From Eunapius fragilis (lineage: Eukaryota; Porifera; Demospongiae; Spongillida; Spongillidae), in NCBI GenBank assembly GCA_963681505.1, contig OY811972.1, forward strand, positions 2,394,663 to 2,458,662: a stretch of 64,000 bases of DNA, given 5' to 3'. The notes beneath the pieces were generated by a model. The model was given only the letters and a program-made list of their open reading frames with translations. It was not told the origin of the DNA and did not search any database. A program made the translations under genes and the position numbers. Positions 23,807 through 35,830 of the stretch are shown piece by piece; the stretch's first letter is position 1, and each line of letters begins with the position of its first letter.

Positions 23807-24849
23807 TAAAAAGCAATTATTGTGTTTGGGTGCCTTAAAAAGTTGATAGGAAGGTTTGGGGTACCAGTAACCATAATTTCAGACCAGGGACGAGAGTTCT
23901 GTAATGAGCTCAAAGATAGATTCTGCAGTACCTTAGGAATACCACGGCACATCTGTACTGCATACAATCCCCAAAGTAACGGCCTTACAGAGAGATTTAA
24001 TCAAACAATTTGTGCTTGTTTAAGTAAGTTCTCTGACGGTGGAAAGCTGAATTTGGAGGACGATTTGGATCTTATATTGCTTGGTTATCTCTCATCCATG
24101 CAATCATCTTCGCTGTATTCCCCATTTGTACTTGTTTATGGTGTGAAAGCAAGGCTACCTATTGAACTAGATCTGCCAACACATATACGTTTCAACAAGA
24201 TGAAGATGGCAATCATATGCAAATGTTAATGGAGAACTTGAAAATACTTGGAGATAAATGAAGTAATGCTCATAAGAATATTCAGCAAGCTCAGGCCACC
24301 CAGAAAAGGCAGTATGACAGAAAACACAATAGGCAAGGAGAGTTTAAAGTTGGAGATGAAGTATGGTATGCCAATTCCAGACGAGACACACGAAAGGGTG
24401 ATAAACTGACAACAAGAAGGTTTGGCCCAGTTTTAGTTACCAAAGTATGTGGAAAAAAACACATAATTATCTGCTTACTGGTCTTAAAGGAATGTACCAC
24501 TCAGATATGCTAGTGAAGGTAAAGAGGTCTAATACCGATGATTTGGTACCAAAATATCCTGGTGATGATATTCGTGATGATGCTCAGCATTCAGCACAAG
24601 AGACAGTTGTCTGTACCAAGGATAGTGATATGGCATCATTACAAAAGCTTGAATGTGATGATGGTCAACAGATATTAGTTGAAGGGGTGTTTAGTAGAAC
24701 TAAGAAGAGAACAAACCACTGGGATCATTCATAGATTCCTGAATTGAAGAGGATCAAGGCTGCAGATGTGGCAAAGCCTGAGTCTGAGGTTCAACATATA
24801 ATGCAAAGTGATGCAAAAGGAAGGATTGCTGAATGTATGGAATGCAATG

Positions 24850-25055
24850 AAACAGTGTCCTTCCACATAGGAGATAAAGTATCGTATTCTATATCTTGTG
24901 AGGACAAAAGCCAAAGCTGCATAAAAGTATGGTCCTGCTGTAATATCTCAAGTATGTGGAGAGAACACTTATTTACTTGCTGGTCTAAAGAGAAAATACA
25001 AATCCAAACAACTTGAAAAAGCAGTAATGCCAACATGTAATCAAGCCAAAAATGT
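24850..25055 (+). pseudogene. Second GPY/F-like module
   Basis: Reading across frame breaks, this segment gives HIGDKVSY, then YGPAVISQVCGENTYLLAGL and KRKYKSKQLEKAV. The module just upstream (24,340-24,540) gives KVGDEVWY, RFGPVLVTKVCG, NYLLTGLKGMYHSDMLVKV. The pattern (R/Y)-GP--(V/I)--VCG----YLL-GLK is shared, so the C-terminal integrase module appears tandemly duplicated. A GTAAGT donor follows at 25,053. Confidence 0.55.
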
Positions 25056-25383
25056 AAGTTAGGATCTTTCTGCATGGTTATTTACATTGTTTATGTGGGT
25101 ATGCCAGTATGAACATGTTCTTTATCTTTGCTTGCAGGAAACAAAATAATGACAAGAATTATTACAGCTCAAAGGTGGCAGCAAAACATTATCCTCATTG
25201 TTGACAACTATACCAACTGCAGCCCAGGCACATGACTGCTTGGAACAGTGTGAAGAGGTAGAAACAAAAACAACTATTACATCACTATTCAGCAAAACAT
25301 TCAAGCCTATTGCAAATACAGCTTTTCAGGATGTGATGGATCAGAAGCAGAGCTCTGATACATGTACCAGTCATGCTGCACTA

Positions 25384-25905
25384 ATGAGGAACATAGCCAA
25401 AATTTGGCTTGAAAGTTTGCAAAAAATGTACCCTCAGATGGAAACTGCTTGTTTACAACTGTGTGTGATCAACTGATGAGAGCCTTGGAGAACGTAAGCA
25501 GCATCTGAAGGAAGTAGTTAACTATATGAAGTGCAACCCTACTACAGTAAGTTTTCATTTCTTAGCATACAATAGACGTACTGTTTTTATACATGGCTAT
25601 TGAAATTCTTACAGCCTGAAGGGACTCCATTTCTCAACTTCATTGATTCATTTGAATCTTGGGAATCATACCTGGTGCATATGGAGAGACCAGGAACTTG
25701 GGGAACCCATTTAGAGCTGCAGGCTCTTTCCAATATGTTGTCTGTAACATTCTGTATTGTTACAAACAGCAGTGTCGAGGACGCATCTATTGCTTGGCTT
25801 TATCCTTATTTCGAAGGAGTTGCACTGACAGATGCTCCAGTACTAACTATAATAGTTGTGAAATGGAGTATCACTACCACAGCCTAGCACCCATTAGATC
25901 AGCTG
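25384..25905 (+). pseudogene. OTU-family cysteine protease of the transposon
   Basis: Two coding segments flank a short intron (25547-25614, GTAAGT...TTACAG, phase 0). The first contains KNVPSDGNCLF at about 25,422-25,454, the OTU active-site motif with catalytic Asp and Cys, followed by DQLMRAL. A one-base shift follows near 25,488, and then HLKEVVNYMKCNPT. The second contains YLVHMERPGTWGTHLELQAL, the typical OTU WG--(L/E)LQAL segment, and a degraded His region (EMEYHYHSL at about 25,865-25,890). OTU enzymes remove ubiquitin-like modifiers; the role in the element is not established. Confidence 0.78.
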
Positions 25906-26639
25906 ATTTACATTTCCAAAAGACTTATAAACGATTGTGCAATCAACCCACAAGCTGCATTACCACATCAGTCTGTGTCGATGAGACAGACAATGGTGAG
26001 ACATTTATGAGTTGGTTTAGTTATTTTATTTCCTTCCCATATTATGATTCTCATTTTGAAAAAGCTGTAAACCTGGAGTCACGTAATATCACCAGTACAA
26101 CCAGTACAATTCTTTCTGTGGAATGTGATGGGAAGATATGTACTTGTAGGTAATAAAAAAATTATGCACTTCATATTGTTCTATTGGCTTATTCAATAAC
26201 CCCTGTTTCATTACAGTGCCAATGATAACAGCAAGGTCAGGAGCATTCTGTGTAACGGTGTCCGAATTTCTCAAGCTATTAAATGGGAATTGCATTGGAG
26301 ATAATGTAGGATTTTTGACAGTTATATAATAGCTCAACAAACTGCTAAATCTCACTCTAGGTATCAATTTATTTTTCCACATGCTTGAAAATGATAGTGT
26401 AATGGGAAGGCAAAAAACTGTAAGTCACATGTTAATATTATATAATATTATATTTTAATAAATAACATTTTGCTTATGAAATAGTTGGATGTTGCTTCAC
26501 TAAAATGCCTCAACGCTTTCATCTTCACAATGCTATCTGAGGAAAATGGCTATTTTATGCACCAGATACCAACAATTTTTGAGGTACTATTGGTGTAAAA
26601 GCTGAATTGAAATGATTCTACCTATTAAGACCAAAAGCA

Positions 26640-27282
26640 TTTTCGAATACAGCTACATCCTAATGTCATGCAATATCCCAGGCCATTGGTTCCTTGCTGT
26701 AAGATAGATGGTTTGTTTTTATGTTATTTTGCAATGGGGTTTATATTTCAGGTGATAGAAATGGGAAAAAGACAGGTAACCTTCTATGATTCAGCTTTTG
26801 AAACAATTCAGGGCAATGCTGCCATTGTGATACAGTAATTTATATGTGGTTTTTAGTACTTATTTATTTTATTCTTCTGGTGGGTTTTGAAAAATCTAAA
26901 GCAACTTCCTGCTGCTAGAGCAAGTAGAAACCAGTATATTGGAACAGGAGATGACAGCAATGACACATGGATATTTTCTCTTTACAAGGTTATATACCTG
27001 CATAATTTATGATTCATATAATTATTAATCGTTGCAAAGAATTCTACTCTTGTGCAAAGTAATACCTATGACTGTGGTGTATACGTCTGCAAGGTAAACT
27101 CTTTGATGTAATATAAATCCATATTACTACATGCCCATTACAGTTTGCAGAATGTATTGCAAATAAATTGACTCTGAACGTTGTAGTAAGTTATTGGTGC
27201 ATTGCTTGTTACTACAGCCACATTGAAACAGACAGCATTGAACTTCGCTCGTGGCTAGCTGTGCAGTTGCTAGAATGGTAAT
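26640..27282 (+). pseudogene. Ulp1/C48-family cysteine protease of the transposon
   Basis: Segments joined by short introns: NIPGHWFLA ends at 26698, the intron 26699-26751 (53 nt) follows, then VIEMGKRQVTFYDSAF. Further on come NTYDCGVYVCK (27,057-27,093), intron 27094-27143 (50 nt), and FAECIANKLTLN. The His-Trp, Asp and Asp-Cys-Gly motifs correspond to the C48 catalytic His, Asp and Cys. The end reads HIETDSIELRSWLAVQLLEW and a stop at about 27,282. The middle part, 26,830-27,000, is less clear. Ulp1 proteases cleave SUMO-like modifiers. Confidence 0.78.
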
Positions 27283-27686
27283 AATAAATGTCCAAATAGT
27301 TTGTCATTAACATGTTCATGTCTCCATACAGTTCAATGTCATCAGTTGACATCAATGGCAAAGCTGTACAGTCAATGTTATACCAGTATCCTGCCTGTTG
27401 TGAAAACTACAGTAGACAAGGTACACCTGTACACATGTGCAAGTGGGTCAGTATATGCACTATATATAATCTCTTCACTTCTACAGTTTACAAAGAATGG
27501 GGTTTTCATAACCAATGGTGAAGGGGTGCAGGGTTGCTTCATATACTTGAACAAGGACTTATTGCCACGCTTCAAGTCACCGATTCCTGAAGTGAGCCCA
27601 ATTGATCCTCTACCCAAGATAGGAAAGACAAGCAAAGAAATTAAGGCTTTGGAAAAAGCCCATTCAGGCATTTGTTGACAGGTAAC

Positions 27687-27800
27687 TGTTAGGATATGAA
27701 CAAATAGTTAGTAATAGTTAGTTAACTGTGTGACTCTATATGATGTGCATGTATCTGTAGCGTGTTCATATCAGTGTGCCAATTGAGCTTTTTCCCTACA
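27687..27800 (+). repeat. 5' LTR of the Gypsy element
   Basis: 114 bp, unusually short for this group. It starts TGTTAGGATATG and ends TTTCCCTACA. I could not identify a confident tRNA primer-binding site just after it (TAGCAGGAAAG). Confidence 0.9.
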
Positions 27801-27821
27801 TAGCAGGAAAGTATACGGCAA

Positions 27822-28091
27822 ATGGCTGCCCCCCAAGAGAAGGGATCGGAGGTTCATCGGCTGAGAGAGGCCAGGAAACAAATACCACAATTCCAGAGGA
27901 AGACTGAGCATCAAGAACTAGATGCTGGTAGAGACTGTGTAAGGTGTGGGTATAGCAGACACAAGAAGGTAGAAGAGTGCCTGGCAAAGGGGCAGACATG
28001 CAACGCCTGTGGTGGATTGAATCACTATGCCAGGGTCTGCCTCAAGTCAGGTAAGTATCCATCAAGGGACAGAAAGGCAAGAAAAGATTAA
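27822..28091 (+). CDS. Nucleocapsid-like zinc-knuckle fragment of gag
   Basis: 90 codons with two C-x2-C knuckle-like clusters: CVRCGYSRHKKVEEC and CNACGGLNHYARVC. The second fits CCHC (C-x2-C-x4-H-x4-C). The upstream matrix/capsid part is absent: the ATG is only 21 bases after the LTR, so gag appears N-terminally deleted. A stop separates it from the protease frame. Confidence 0.75.
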   Translation: MAAPQEKGSEVHRLREARKQIPQFQRKTEHQELDAGRDCVRCGYSRHKKVEECLAKGQTCNACGGLNHYARVCLKSGKYPSRDRKARKD

Positions 28092-28096
28092 ATGCT

Positions 28097-28576
28097 ATGA
28101 AACAAGCAAAAGAAACAGGAGGAACTGAAAGCAGTGATGATGATGACCTGGAGATATCTTGTGGAGAGGTAAACACTATTTATATTCGGGCAGTAAAGGG
28201 TTGTGCTGCACGTTTGGAAGCAGAGATAAATGGCGTGAGAGTCAAAATGCTGTATGATCCAGGTGCAGTTATCAGTGAAAATACCTGGAGGAAAGTTGGA
28301 GCACCTTCCCTCAAACCAACTGACACATTGGTGGCATACACAAATGTCCCAGTGGAGACTCTAGGGGAAACAGAGGTGCGAGTTCGGGCATTTGGAAGGG
28401 TAAAACATCTGTTGGTTTCAGTTGTAAAGGAACAGGATAAACCTCTGTTTGGCTTAGACTGGTGTGTTAGTTTCAATTTGAATATGCCGAAAGGAGTTAC
28501 CATCTGTAATGTCAAGCCTAAATTGAAGAAGGAATCAGGTAGTATGGAATTGAACATCAGGAATATACAGAACTAG
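28097..28576 (+). CDS. Gypsy aspartic protease region
   Basis: A 159-codon frame with VKMLYDPGAVIS at about 28,240. Retropepsins have D-(T/S)-G-A, so the Pro here is a likely inactivating change of one base. Downstream KPLFGLDW matches the linker between protease and reverse transcriptase in Gypsy polyproteins. Confidence 0.75.
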   Translation: MKQAKETGGTESSDDDDLEISCGEVNTIYIRAVKGCAARLEAEINGVRVKMLYDPGAVISENTWRKVGAPSLKPTDTLVAYTNVPVETLGETEVRVRAFGRVKHLLVSVVKEQDKPLFGLDWCVSFNLNMPKGVTICNVKPKLKKESGSMELNIRNIQN

Positions 28577-28587
28577 CATCGTTAATT

Positions 28588-29700
28588 TTGGAGTTTGGCG
28601 AACTTTTCGCTGAGACACCTGGCACAATAGTTGGGCACAAGGCAGTTGTGCACCTAAAAGAAGGAGCCGTACCAAAGCTGTACTCAGCTCGTCCTATTTC
28701 GTTTCCTATGAAAAAGGCTGTGGAAGACGAACTTAATCGATTAGTAAAACAAGATATCTTGGAGATAGTCGACACAACAAAAAACCCAATTGAATGGGCC
28801 TCTCCCCTAGTATGTGTCCCCAAGAGCAGCGGTGGAGTTTGCCTCTGTGTGGATTTTATAGTGACTATCAACCCGCACGTGTATGTAGACCCACACCCCC
28901 TCTCGAGGTTCGAGGACATCATAGCCAAACTAAGTGGCAGCAAAACATTCTCAATCGTTGACCTTACTGATGCATACCTTCAGATGGAAGTTGATCCTTC
29001 ATCTAGAAAGTTCATGATTGTTGCAACACATAAGGGATATTTCCAGTATAAGAGATTGCCTTTTGGGGTAAACTTTGCACCAGCTATCTTCCAAAAAACA
29101 ATGGAAAAAATTTTAGCAGGTATAGATAAAGTGGCAGTTTATATTGACGACATCATAGTTGGAGGGTCATTGAAAGAGGAACACATTCATATTCTCCGAG
29201 AGGTATTCATCAGGCTGAGAGATGCAAATGTGCGGGCAAAGAAATCAAAGTGCAGAAAGGAGGTTGTGTATTCAGGATACAGAATAGATGAACATGGAGT
29301 AAACCCTACAGAGGAGCATTTGGAAGCCATACGAAGTGTGCCCACCCCCACAAATGCTAAGGAGCTACGTTCATTTTTGGGGATGATAAACTATTACTCT
29401 CATTTCATAGCAAATCTACAACCAATTTGTGCCCCACTTCATGCCCTTACCAAGCATTCAGTAAACTGGACATGGACCAAGGAGAGTGATAAAATTTTTC
29501 AACATTTGAAACTGATTTTGTCTGCTAGGGACACACTGGTGCACTACAGGGAGGAATTGCCCCTCATCCTCGAAACAGATGCAAGTGATCGAGGTGTTGG
29601 TGCAGTGCTTTTACATCAACTACCAGACAAATCAGAGAGACCTGTGGCATTTGCTTCACAAACCTTCCTGGATCGTAAAAAAGAATTATTCAGTAATTGA
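28588..29700 (+). CDS. Gypsy reverse transcriptase and start of RNase H
   Basis: 370 codons: FAETPGTIVGH, WASPLVCVPK, VDLTDAYLQM, LPFGVNFAPAIFQ, then the polymerase box YIDD at about 29,140, SKCRK, and the connection domain. RNase H begins with ETDASDRGVGAVL. The expected VDFR(Y/R)LN motif reads VDFIVTIN. The frame ends early because of a one-base change in an A-run near 29,680, and coding continues in the next frame. Confidence 0.9.
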   Translation: MEFGELFAETPGTIVGHKAVVHLKEGAVPKLYSARPISFPMKKAVEDELNRLVKQDILEIVDTTKNPIEWASPLVCVPKSSGGVCLCVDFIVTINPHVYVDPHPLSRFEDIIAKLSGSKTFSIVDLTDAYLQMEVDPSSRKFMIVATHKGYFQYKRLPFGVNFAPAIFQKTMEKILAGIDKVAVYIDDIIVGGSLKEEHIHILREVFIRLRDANVRAKKSKCRKEVVYSGYRIDEHGVNPTEEHLEAIRSVPTPTNAKELRSFLGMINYYSHFIANLQPICAPLHALTKHSVNWTWTKESDKIFQHLKLILSARDTLVHYREELPLILETDASDRGVGAVLLHQLPDKSERPVAFASQTFLDRKKELFSN

Positions 29701-30883
29701 AAAGGAGGCATTGGCCATTATTTTCGGCGTTACAAAGTTCTACCAATATGTGTATGGCCGAAAATTCACCCTGCGTACAGATCACAAACTGTTGGAACAC
29801 ATCTTAGGGGCAAACCAGGAAATTCCGAAGATGGCTGCTAATAGACTGGCCATAACACTTAGTGCATATCAATATGATTTGCAGTATGTGAAAGGGAAAG
29901 AGAATTTGTTGGCAGATCCACTGTCAAGATTGCCTTTGAATGTGTCATGCACATCCGCTGAAGAAGATGTTGGCCATCATAGTGCCTTACTCAATGTACG
30001 AATTGAGGACTTACCAATGTCAAAAAGAGATCTTCAGAAGAGGACATGTCAAGATCCGCTTCTTGCGCAGGTTATAAGGTGTGTGAACAGGGGCTGGCCT
30101 AGTGACAGAAAACAAATACCAGCAGAACTTCTGACATTTTATGAGAAACGTGAGACGCTGTCATTTGAGGAGAACATTCTACTTTGGCAAGGACGAATCG
30201 TGGTTCCAACAGCATTGCACAGAAATGTTTTGGACACATTACATGAGGGTCACCCGGGTATATGGGCCATGCGGGCTCTGGCAAGGTACTATGTGTGGTG
30301 GCCACATATTGATGATGATGTGGAAACCTATGTAAAACAATGTAAGGCATGTCAGCATAACCGACTACATGAACACGAAACACTTCTATTCAGTTGGAAT
30401 GTTCCTACAGAATCTTGGCAAAGAATTCACATAGATTATGCTGGCCCATTTGAAGGCAGTTCTTGGTTGGTAGTGGTTGATGCATTTTCCAAGTGGATAG
30501 AAATAAAACCTCAAAGGAGTACAACAACCTCAGGGACAGTAAAGGCTCTACGAGAGATCTTTTGCAGGTTTGGTCTCCCAAGGGTAATTGTTTCAGACAA
30601 TGGTCCCCAGTTTAGTTCTCAAGAATTCAAACAGTTCTGTGACTCAAACAATATTGTTCACATTCGATCATCTCCTTACCACCCTAAGACCAATGGTCTA
30701 GCAGAATGGGCCGTGAGAACATTCAAGGAGAGGTTCTTGGCTTCACAGGGATCAACAGACGACGTGGAGTTAAGATTGCAGAGGTTCTTGTTATCATATA
30801 GGAAAACTCCTCACCAGTCTACAGGGCGGGCACCAGCAGAGATGTTGTGGGCCGAAAGCTTCGAACAAAGCTGGACTTGCTGA
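29690..30883 (+). CDS. Gypsy RNase H (rest) and integrase
   Basis: It continues as YSVIEKEALAIIFGV, YGRKFTLRTDHKLLEHI and KENLLADPLSRLP. The integrase zinc finger is HEGHPGIWAMRALARYYVWW with KQCKACQ. The catalytic core has IDYAGPF, VSDNGPQF and NGLAEWAV, with 35 residues between the second Asp and the Glu, so the DDE triad is intact. A frameshift near 30,845 moves the end of the domain (GRKLRTKLDLLKPD) into the next frame, 30,847-31,101. The C-terminal tail at 31,114-31,533 is Glu/Gln-rich and ends with the basic RPKRDRRPPSRPYDKY. Confidence 0.88.
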   Translation, partial: SVIEKEALAIIFGVTKFYQYVYGRKFTLRTDHKLLEHILGANQEIPKMAANRLAITLSAYQYDLQYVKGKENLLADPLSRLPLNVSCTSAEEDVGHHSALLNVRIEDLPMSKRDLQKRTCQDPLLAQVIRCVNRGWPSDRKQIPAELLTFYEKRETLSFEENILLWQGRIVVPTALHRNVLDTLHEGHPGIWAMRALARYYVWWPHIDDDVETYVKQCKACQHNRLHEHETLLFSWNVPTESWQRIHIDYAGPFEGSSWLVVVDAFSKWIEIKPQRSTTTSGTVKALREIFCRFGLPRVIVSDNGPQFSSQEFKQFCDSNNIVHIRSSPYHPKTNGLAEWAVRTFKERFLASQGSTDDVELRLQRFLLSYRKTPHQSTGRAPAEMLWAESFEQSWTC

Positions 30884-31552
30884 AACCAGACCCTCTGAGT
30901 TATATGGATCAGGCAGTCGTAAAGCAGAAATTGTATCATGATCAAGGGGCCAAGTTAAGGATTTTTAGGGATGGAGAAGAAGTTTGGGTACAACGACCAA
31001 CAAGCAAAGGGTATGATGAAGGGATCATAGTTAGGCGGACTGGGGATGTGTCTTACCTTGTAGAGACAGGAGGTCAGGTAAAGAGAAAGCATGCATATTA
31101 GCTGAGGACAAAGATGGCATCTGAGCAGTGTATATCTGAGGAATTGATGCATAATGACCCATCAAGAGTAAATGGCAGACAAGTTTTGGATGTAGATGCA
31201 ACACATACAGAAACACAAGGGACAGAGAGGGGAGATGAGGGATCGCATCAAGTTCCGCACAGGTCACCAGAAGTGCTGCAAGAAGGGGCAGATGGTTGTC
31301 AGGGATCTCAGACATCAGAAGTACCAGGTGTGCCTACCATCAGTAATGAGAAGGTACAAGATGAACAAACCCATAAAACCAATGGCAGTACACATACACA
31401 AGAAGAACAAGAAGAACCTACCCTGCCAACAGTTTCTTCAGGATCAGTACAGCAGAAGGAGCGGCCAAAGAGGGATCGAAGGCCTCCCTCTCGACCTTAC
31501 GACAAATATCTCAGCAATCCTAGAGCAAAATGAAAATAGAATAGTGACGGAA

Positions 31553-31666
31553 TGTGAGGATATGAACTAATAGTTAGTAATAGTTAGTTAACTGTGTGAC
31601 TCTATATGATGTGCATGTATCTGTACCGTGTTCATATCAGTGTGCCGATTGAGCTATTTCCCTACA
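31553..31666 (+). repeat. 3' LTR of the Gypsy element
   Basis: 114 bp copy of the 5' LTR with about five differences, followed directly by the target duplication GTAAC. Confidence 0.9.
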
Positions 31667-31671
31667 GTAAC

Positions 31672-33078
<1,407 letters not shown>

Positions 33079-33215
33079 GGGGGGGGGGGGGGGGGGGATA
33101 AATTATTCCGAGGGAGGATAAACTATTACGGAATAATTTATCCGGGGGGATAAATAATTCCGGAATTGATTACCCGGAAGATTAATTGTTACGGGGAATA
33201 ACCTATATCGTGACA
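33079..33215. repeat. Right terminal inverted repeat of the Ginger-type element
   Basis: A G-run followed by GGATAAATTATTCCG-type units, ending CGTGACA; inverse of 22012-22141. The target duplication CCGG follows at 33216-33219. Confidence 0.85.
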
Positions 33216-33639
33216 CCGGCATAGAACTGAAGCGAAACATTAGAAGCATGCCGTATCTAGCAAAGATACCGTATTATCTTGCATTACCTTCGATGTAGCA
33301 GTTTTTAAAATCAATATCTGAGGTTTAGCACGCGGTATAGGTAGGAAAGGAATCTCTTAGCAATGAGACCATGGTCTGGTGTCAGTTACAACGGAGAAAT
33401 CATTTGCGCCATGCATTAGAAAGGTTTAGTACGCGGTAGGAAAACAATCGTTTAGCATCTGCATGAGACCACTATGTTTTCAACTAGCTTGAATGTATCG
33501 CTATTGAAGTGCTATTTCTCTTTCTACAATATCGGTTTATTAGTATCTATATAACCCTCCTTCATTGGCGAATGATATCAATCATACTTCGTGCTATAAT
33601 TTATGACAGTTACTGCGACACTAGAGCGCCTGGTTGATG

Positions 33640-34230
33640 ATTTCAATTAAATTGACCTCGTGATGGTTTCTGATGCTGTCATGATGTTGGATGTTTCGGT
33701 TGTTGCTCCCTTTGATATCCCTTGCGATCACTCATCTGTTGAATTCTTAGTTTCTTGTCCTAGTGATCTTCCCTCAAACTTATTTTTTATTGTCTGTAAT
33801 TTGGTGCTGCTGATTACATCTTTCCTACTGGCTAATGCTTCAGCAATCTTGTTCGTTGATGAGTTTTGGAATGCTTACTCCATGTATTTGAATGGATGTA
33901 TTGAGAAGTTTTGTTCCTATATACGAATTGTGTCTACAAAGCCACCATGTCTAAAGCGGATTTGTAAGTTATTACTCCAAAAGAAACAGTAATATCATAT
34001 ATGGATGGAGTGGTCTACAAGAAATTTGCTAGAGTCTCGTGAATAAAATATTATCAGAAGCAACAATTCCAAACTTGCTCACAGAATATCTACAGTTGCC
34101 GCCTAGTTAAGAGACTGATCGTTCTCTTGCTACAACTGATCCTGACAAATGCAATGTTTTTAATGCTTACTTTGCTTCAGTTTCACTGCAGATAATGGTG
34201 TCTTCCCTGTCTTCCATCTAAAGGATTCTT
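33640..34230 (+). pseudogene. Non-LTR retrotransposon endonuclease-region remnant
   Basis: The reading LVMVSDAVMMLDVSVVAPF, then DIPCDHSSVEFLVSCP, matches the end of an APE-type endonuclease (the SDH-like D/H motif). It is followed by FVDEFWNAYSMYLNGCIEKF and STKPPCLKRICKLLLQKK, the typical linker region of jockey/CR1/L2-type elements. Beyond 33,992 the frame is broken, but DPDKCNVFNAYFASVS continues the pattern. The polymerase domain is missing. Confidence 0.65.
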
Positions 34231-34385
34231 GTCATCAAGAATATCAAAAAGCTGACTTTACACATTATAAATTTTTTTGTACTCTTAATCATCCTCCTTC
34301 CAAAATACTCCACCCTATAATGCCCCAAGCTACCGTTCCATGGCTTAGCTTACCAGCAATGTACCACAGACATGAATCGGAAAAA

Positions 34386-34700
34386 AAGCAACAATATAGT
34401 CAACGGGTGAAAGAGCTAGGTTGAGCATGGTGTCTTTACACCACTGCATGGATTTTAGTACAATAGGGGGAATGGCTCGTGAGTGTTCAACATTTTACAG
34501 GCGTTTGGCAGACATGATTTCCATCAAGCAGGACAAACCCTATTCTCTTGTAGTTAGCTGGCTACGCACTCGACTCTCTTATGCTTCCCTTCGTGCTGCT
34601 GTTCTGTGCATTCGTGGAAGCAGGTCATCACATCACCCTATTTACGAACATGACCTTACCCTTGCCGCTGTTGAGGGTAAGATACAATCCTCAGTCTAAA
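34386..34700 (+). pseudogene. Retroelement C-terminal tail remnant
   Basis: Across one frameshift the sequence reads QQYSQRVKEL, then MARECSTFYRRLADMISIKQ, WLRTRLSYASLRAAVLCIRG and SRSS. This resembles the C-terminal tail repeatedly found in reverse-transcriptase-like ORFs of marine invertebrates (KRAYEERI...GG----TFY+RLA...WLR-RLSF-LLRS---C+RGSRS). I cannot assign it to one element class. Confidence 0.45.
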
Positions 34701-35830
34701 AATCTATTGTCTACATTTTTATCAGTGCTTATTTTAAATCATTGTGTAAGGAGACACCATGTGATAGGGTATAACTTATAATGCACTCAGTGTTGCTAAT
34801 CATTTTCTGAAGAAGATGAATCAACAACAATGCCGGCTTCTCTTCCACTCTGCAATGCTGTCTGCCTCTTCTTATTTTCAGGTGTAACTCCTTCCAAGTG
34901 AAGTATTAGACACCTGCGCTTTGAAGCAGGGTAAGGTATAGTGCAGACGCTTCCTTCCTTCTGGGCTTCCCAGGTTCACAAGGAGATTGGGCCACACATG
35001 TACGCCTCCATCGTGTGACATCTTGCGGTAGTGGCCTTTGTCACAGCTGACTAGCTCAAGTTCAACAGCTGCTTCAGCCTGAATCACCCATGTAGTACTG
35101 GCTGCCTCTCTTTCAGCCATTACTAATCCACTTATTTGTTAGCATTTGATGACAAATCTGCATGCGGAAGTGTGTCTGGCACGTCGTCATTGGTGACACT
35201 TATTTTGTACATCCCTTGCCACGTCCTTTGTCCGTGCTTGCTCGTCAACCACGTCGTCGCTTGCCTGTTTCTTTTGCATGCACCACCGTTTCCTTGTTGT
35301 GATTGTTGGATAGCACTACGCCCACCAGCCTCGCCAGGGGTAAGCTCACAGCTTTACGTGCAAACGCGTATAAAAAGCTATAGGATCAATAATCCCTACC
35401 TCGAAACACTTCTTGTAGTTTGAAGCCTACTGGAAATTCTGCATGGATGTTTCTCGACGTCCTCGAAGGTCCAGAGCTTGCCGAGTTTTCAGCAACACTT
35501 GACACACTTAAGCCTGAAGGTCCTGGCTCCTCCTCAATAGGGATGAAAGGGTCCTGGATCCGATCCTCAATGGTTCTGTCTTAGCAGTTGGGTAGCTGGG
35601 TACATGCTTCCCCTTCCTCCTCCCCAATCAATATCCACATTTTTCAACCACATGCTTCAGCTATCAAAGCAGCTCATCCCGCTCCACTCCCACACAACTC
35701 ACACACACACATACTCACACCAGATAGAACTGTTTGATAAGCAGATTGGAAGTGTACATGTGATGGTGAGATCAATACCCCTAGCTGGCTCCTACATGAC
35801 TTGCAGTTGGTTGCGCCAGCTGACCCCATC
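34701..35830. other. Unassigned stretch between retroelement debris and copy 2
   Basis: A minus-strand frame at 34,878-35,120 (80 codons) is open but unrecognised. Bases about 35,730-35,830 match parts of the 354-bp insert in the second Gypsy element (GTACATGT-ATGGTGAGAT-AATACCCCT and CAGTTGGTTGCGCCAG). No gene is supported. Confidence 0.4.

Larger units (their letters stand above)
22215..25060 (+). pseudogene. Ginger-type integrase (transposase), broken
   Basis: The frame from ATG 22215 gives an N-terminal region (EEYNDMVRFLDS... ) like that of Gypsy/Ginger and KRBA2-type integrases. The zinc-binding part follows (HFGVHKN, then YCSTCLVC at about 22,700), reached through a G-run frameshift near 22,503 and probable intron 22,532-22,643. 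The first catalytic Asp is in WGMDLVGPL (about 22,803). The composite element (22,905-23,806) then interrupts the core. The core resumes at 23,822 with ISDQGREF and NGLTERFNQ, a D-x35-E spacing. GPY/F-like segments follow at about 24,340-24,540 and again at 24,850-25,055. An in-frame TGA follows CQK. The catalytic triad is still readable, but the gene is broken. Confidence 0.8.
27687..31666 (+). mobile_element. Gypsy LTR retrotransposon nested in the Ginger-type element
   Basis: LTRs of 114 bp (27687-27800 and 31553-31666) start TGT and end ACA and differ at a few positions. They are flanked by a perfect 5-bp target duplication GTAAC (27682-27686 and 31667-31671). The internal region encodes a zinc-knuckle, protease, reverse transcriptase, RNase H and integrase in Gypsy order on the plus strand. 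Almost no gag precedes the zinc knuckles. Frameshifts near 29,690 and 30,845 and a changed protease motif show decay. Total length is 3,980 bp. Confidence 0.92.
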
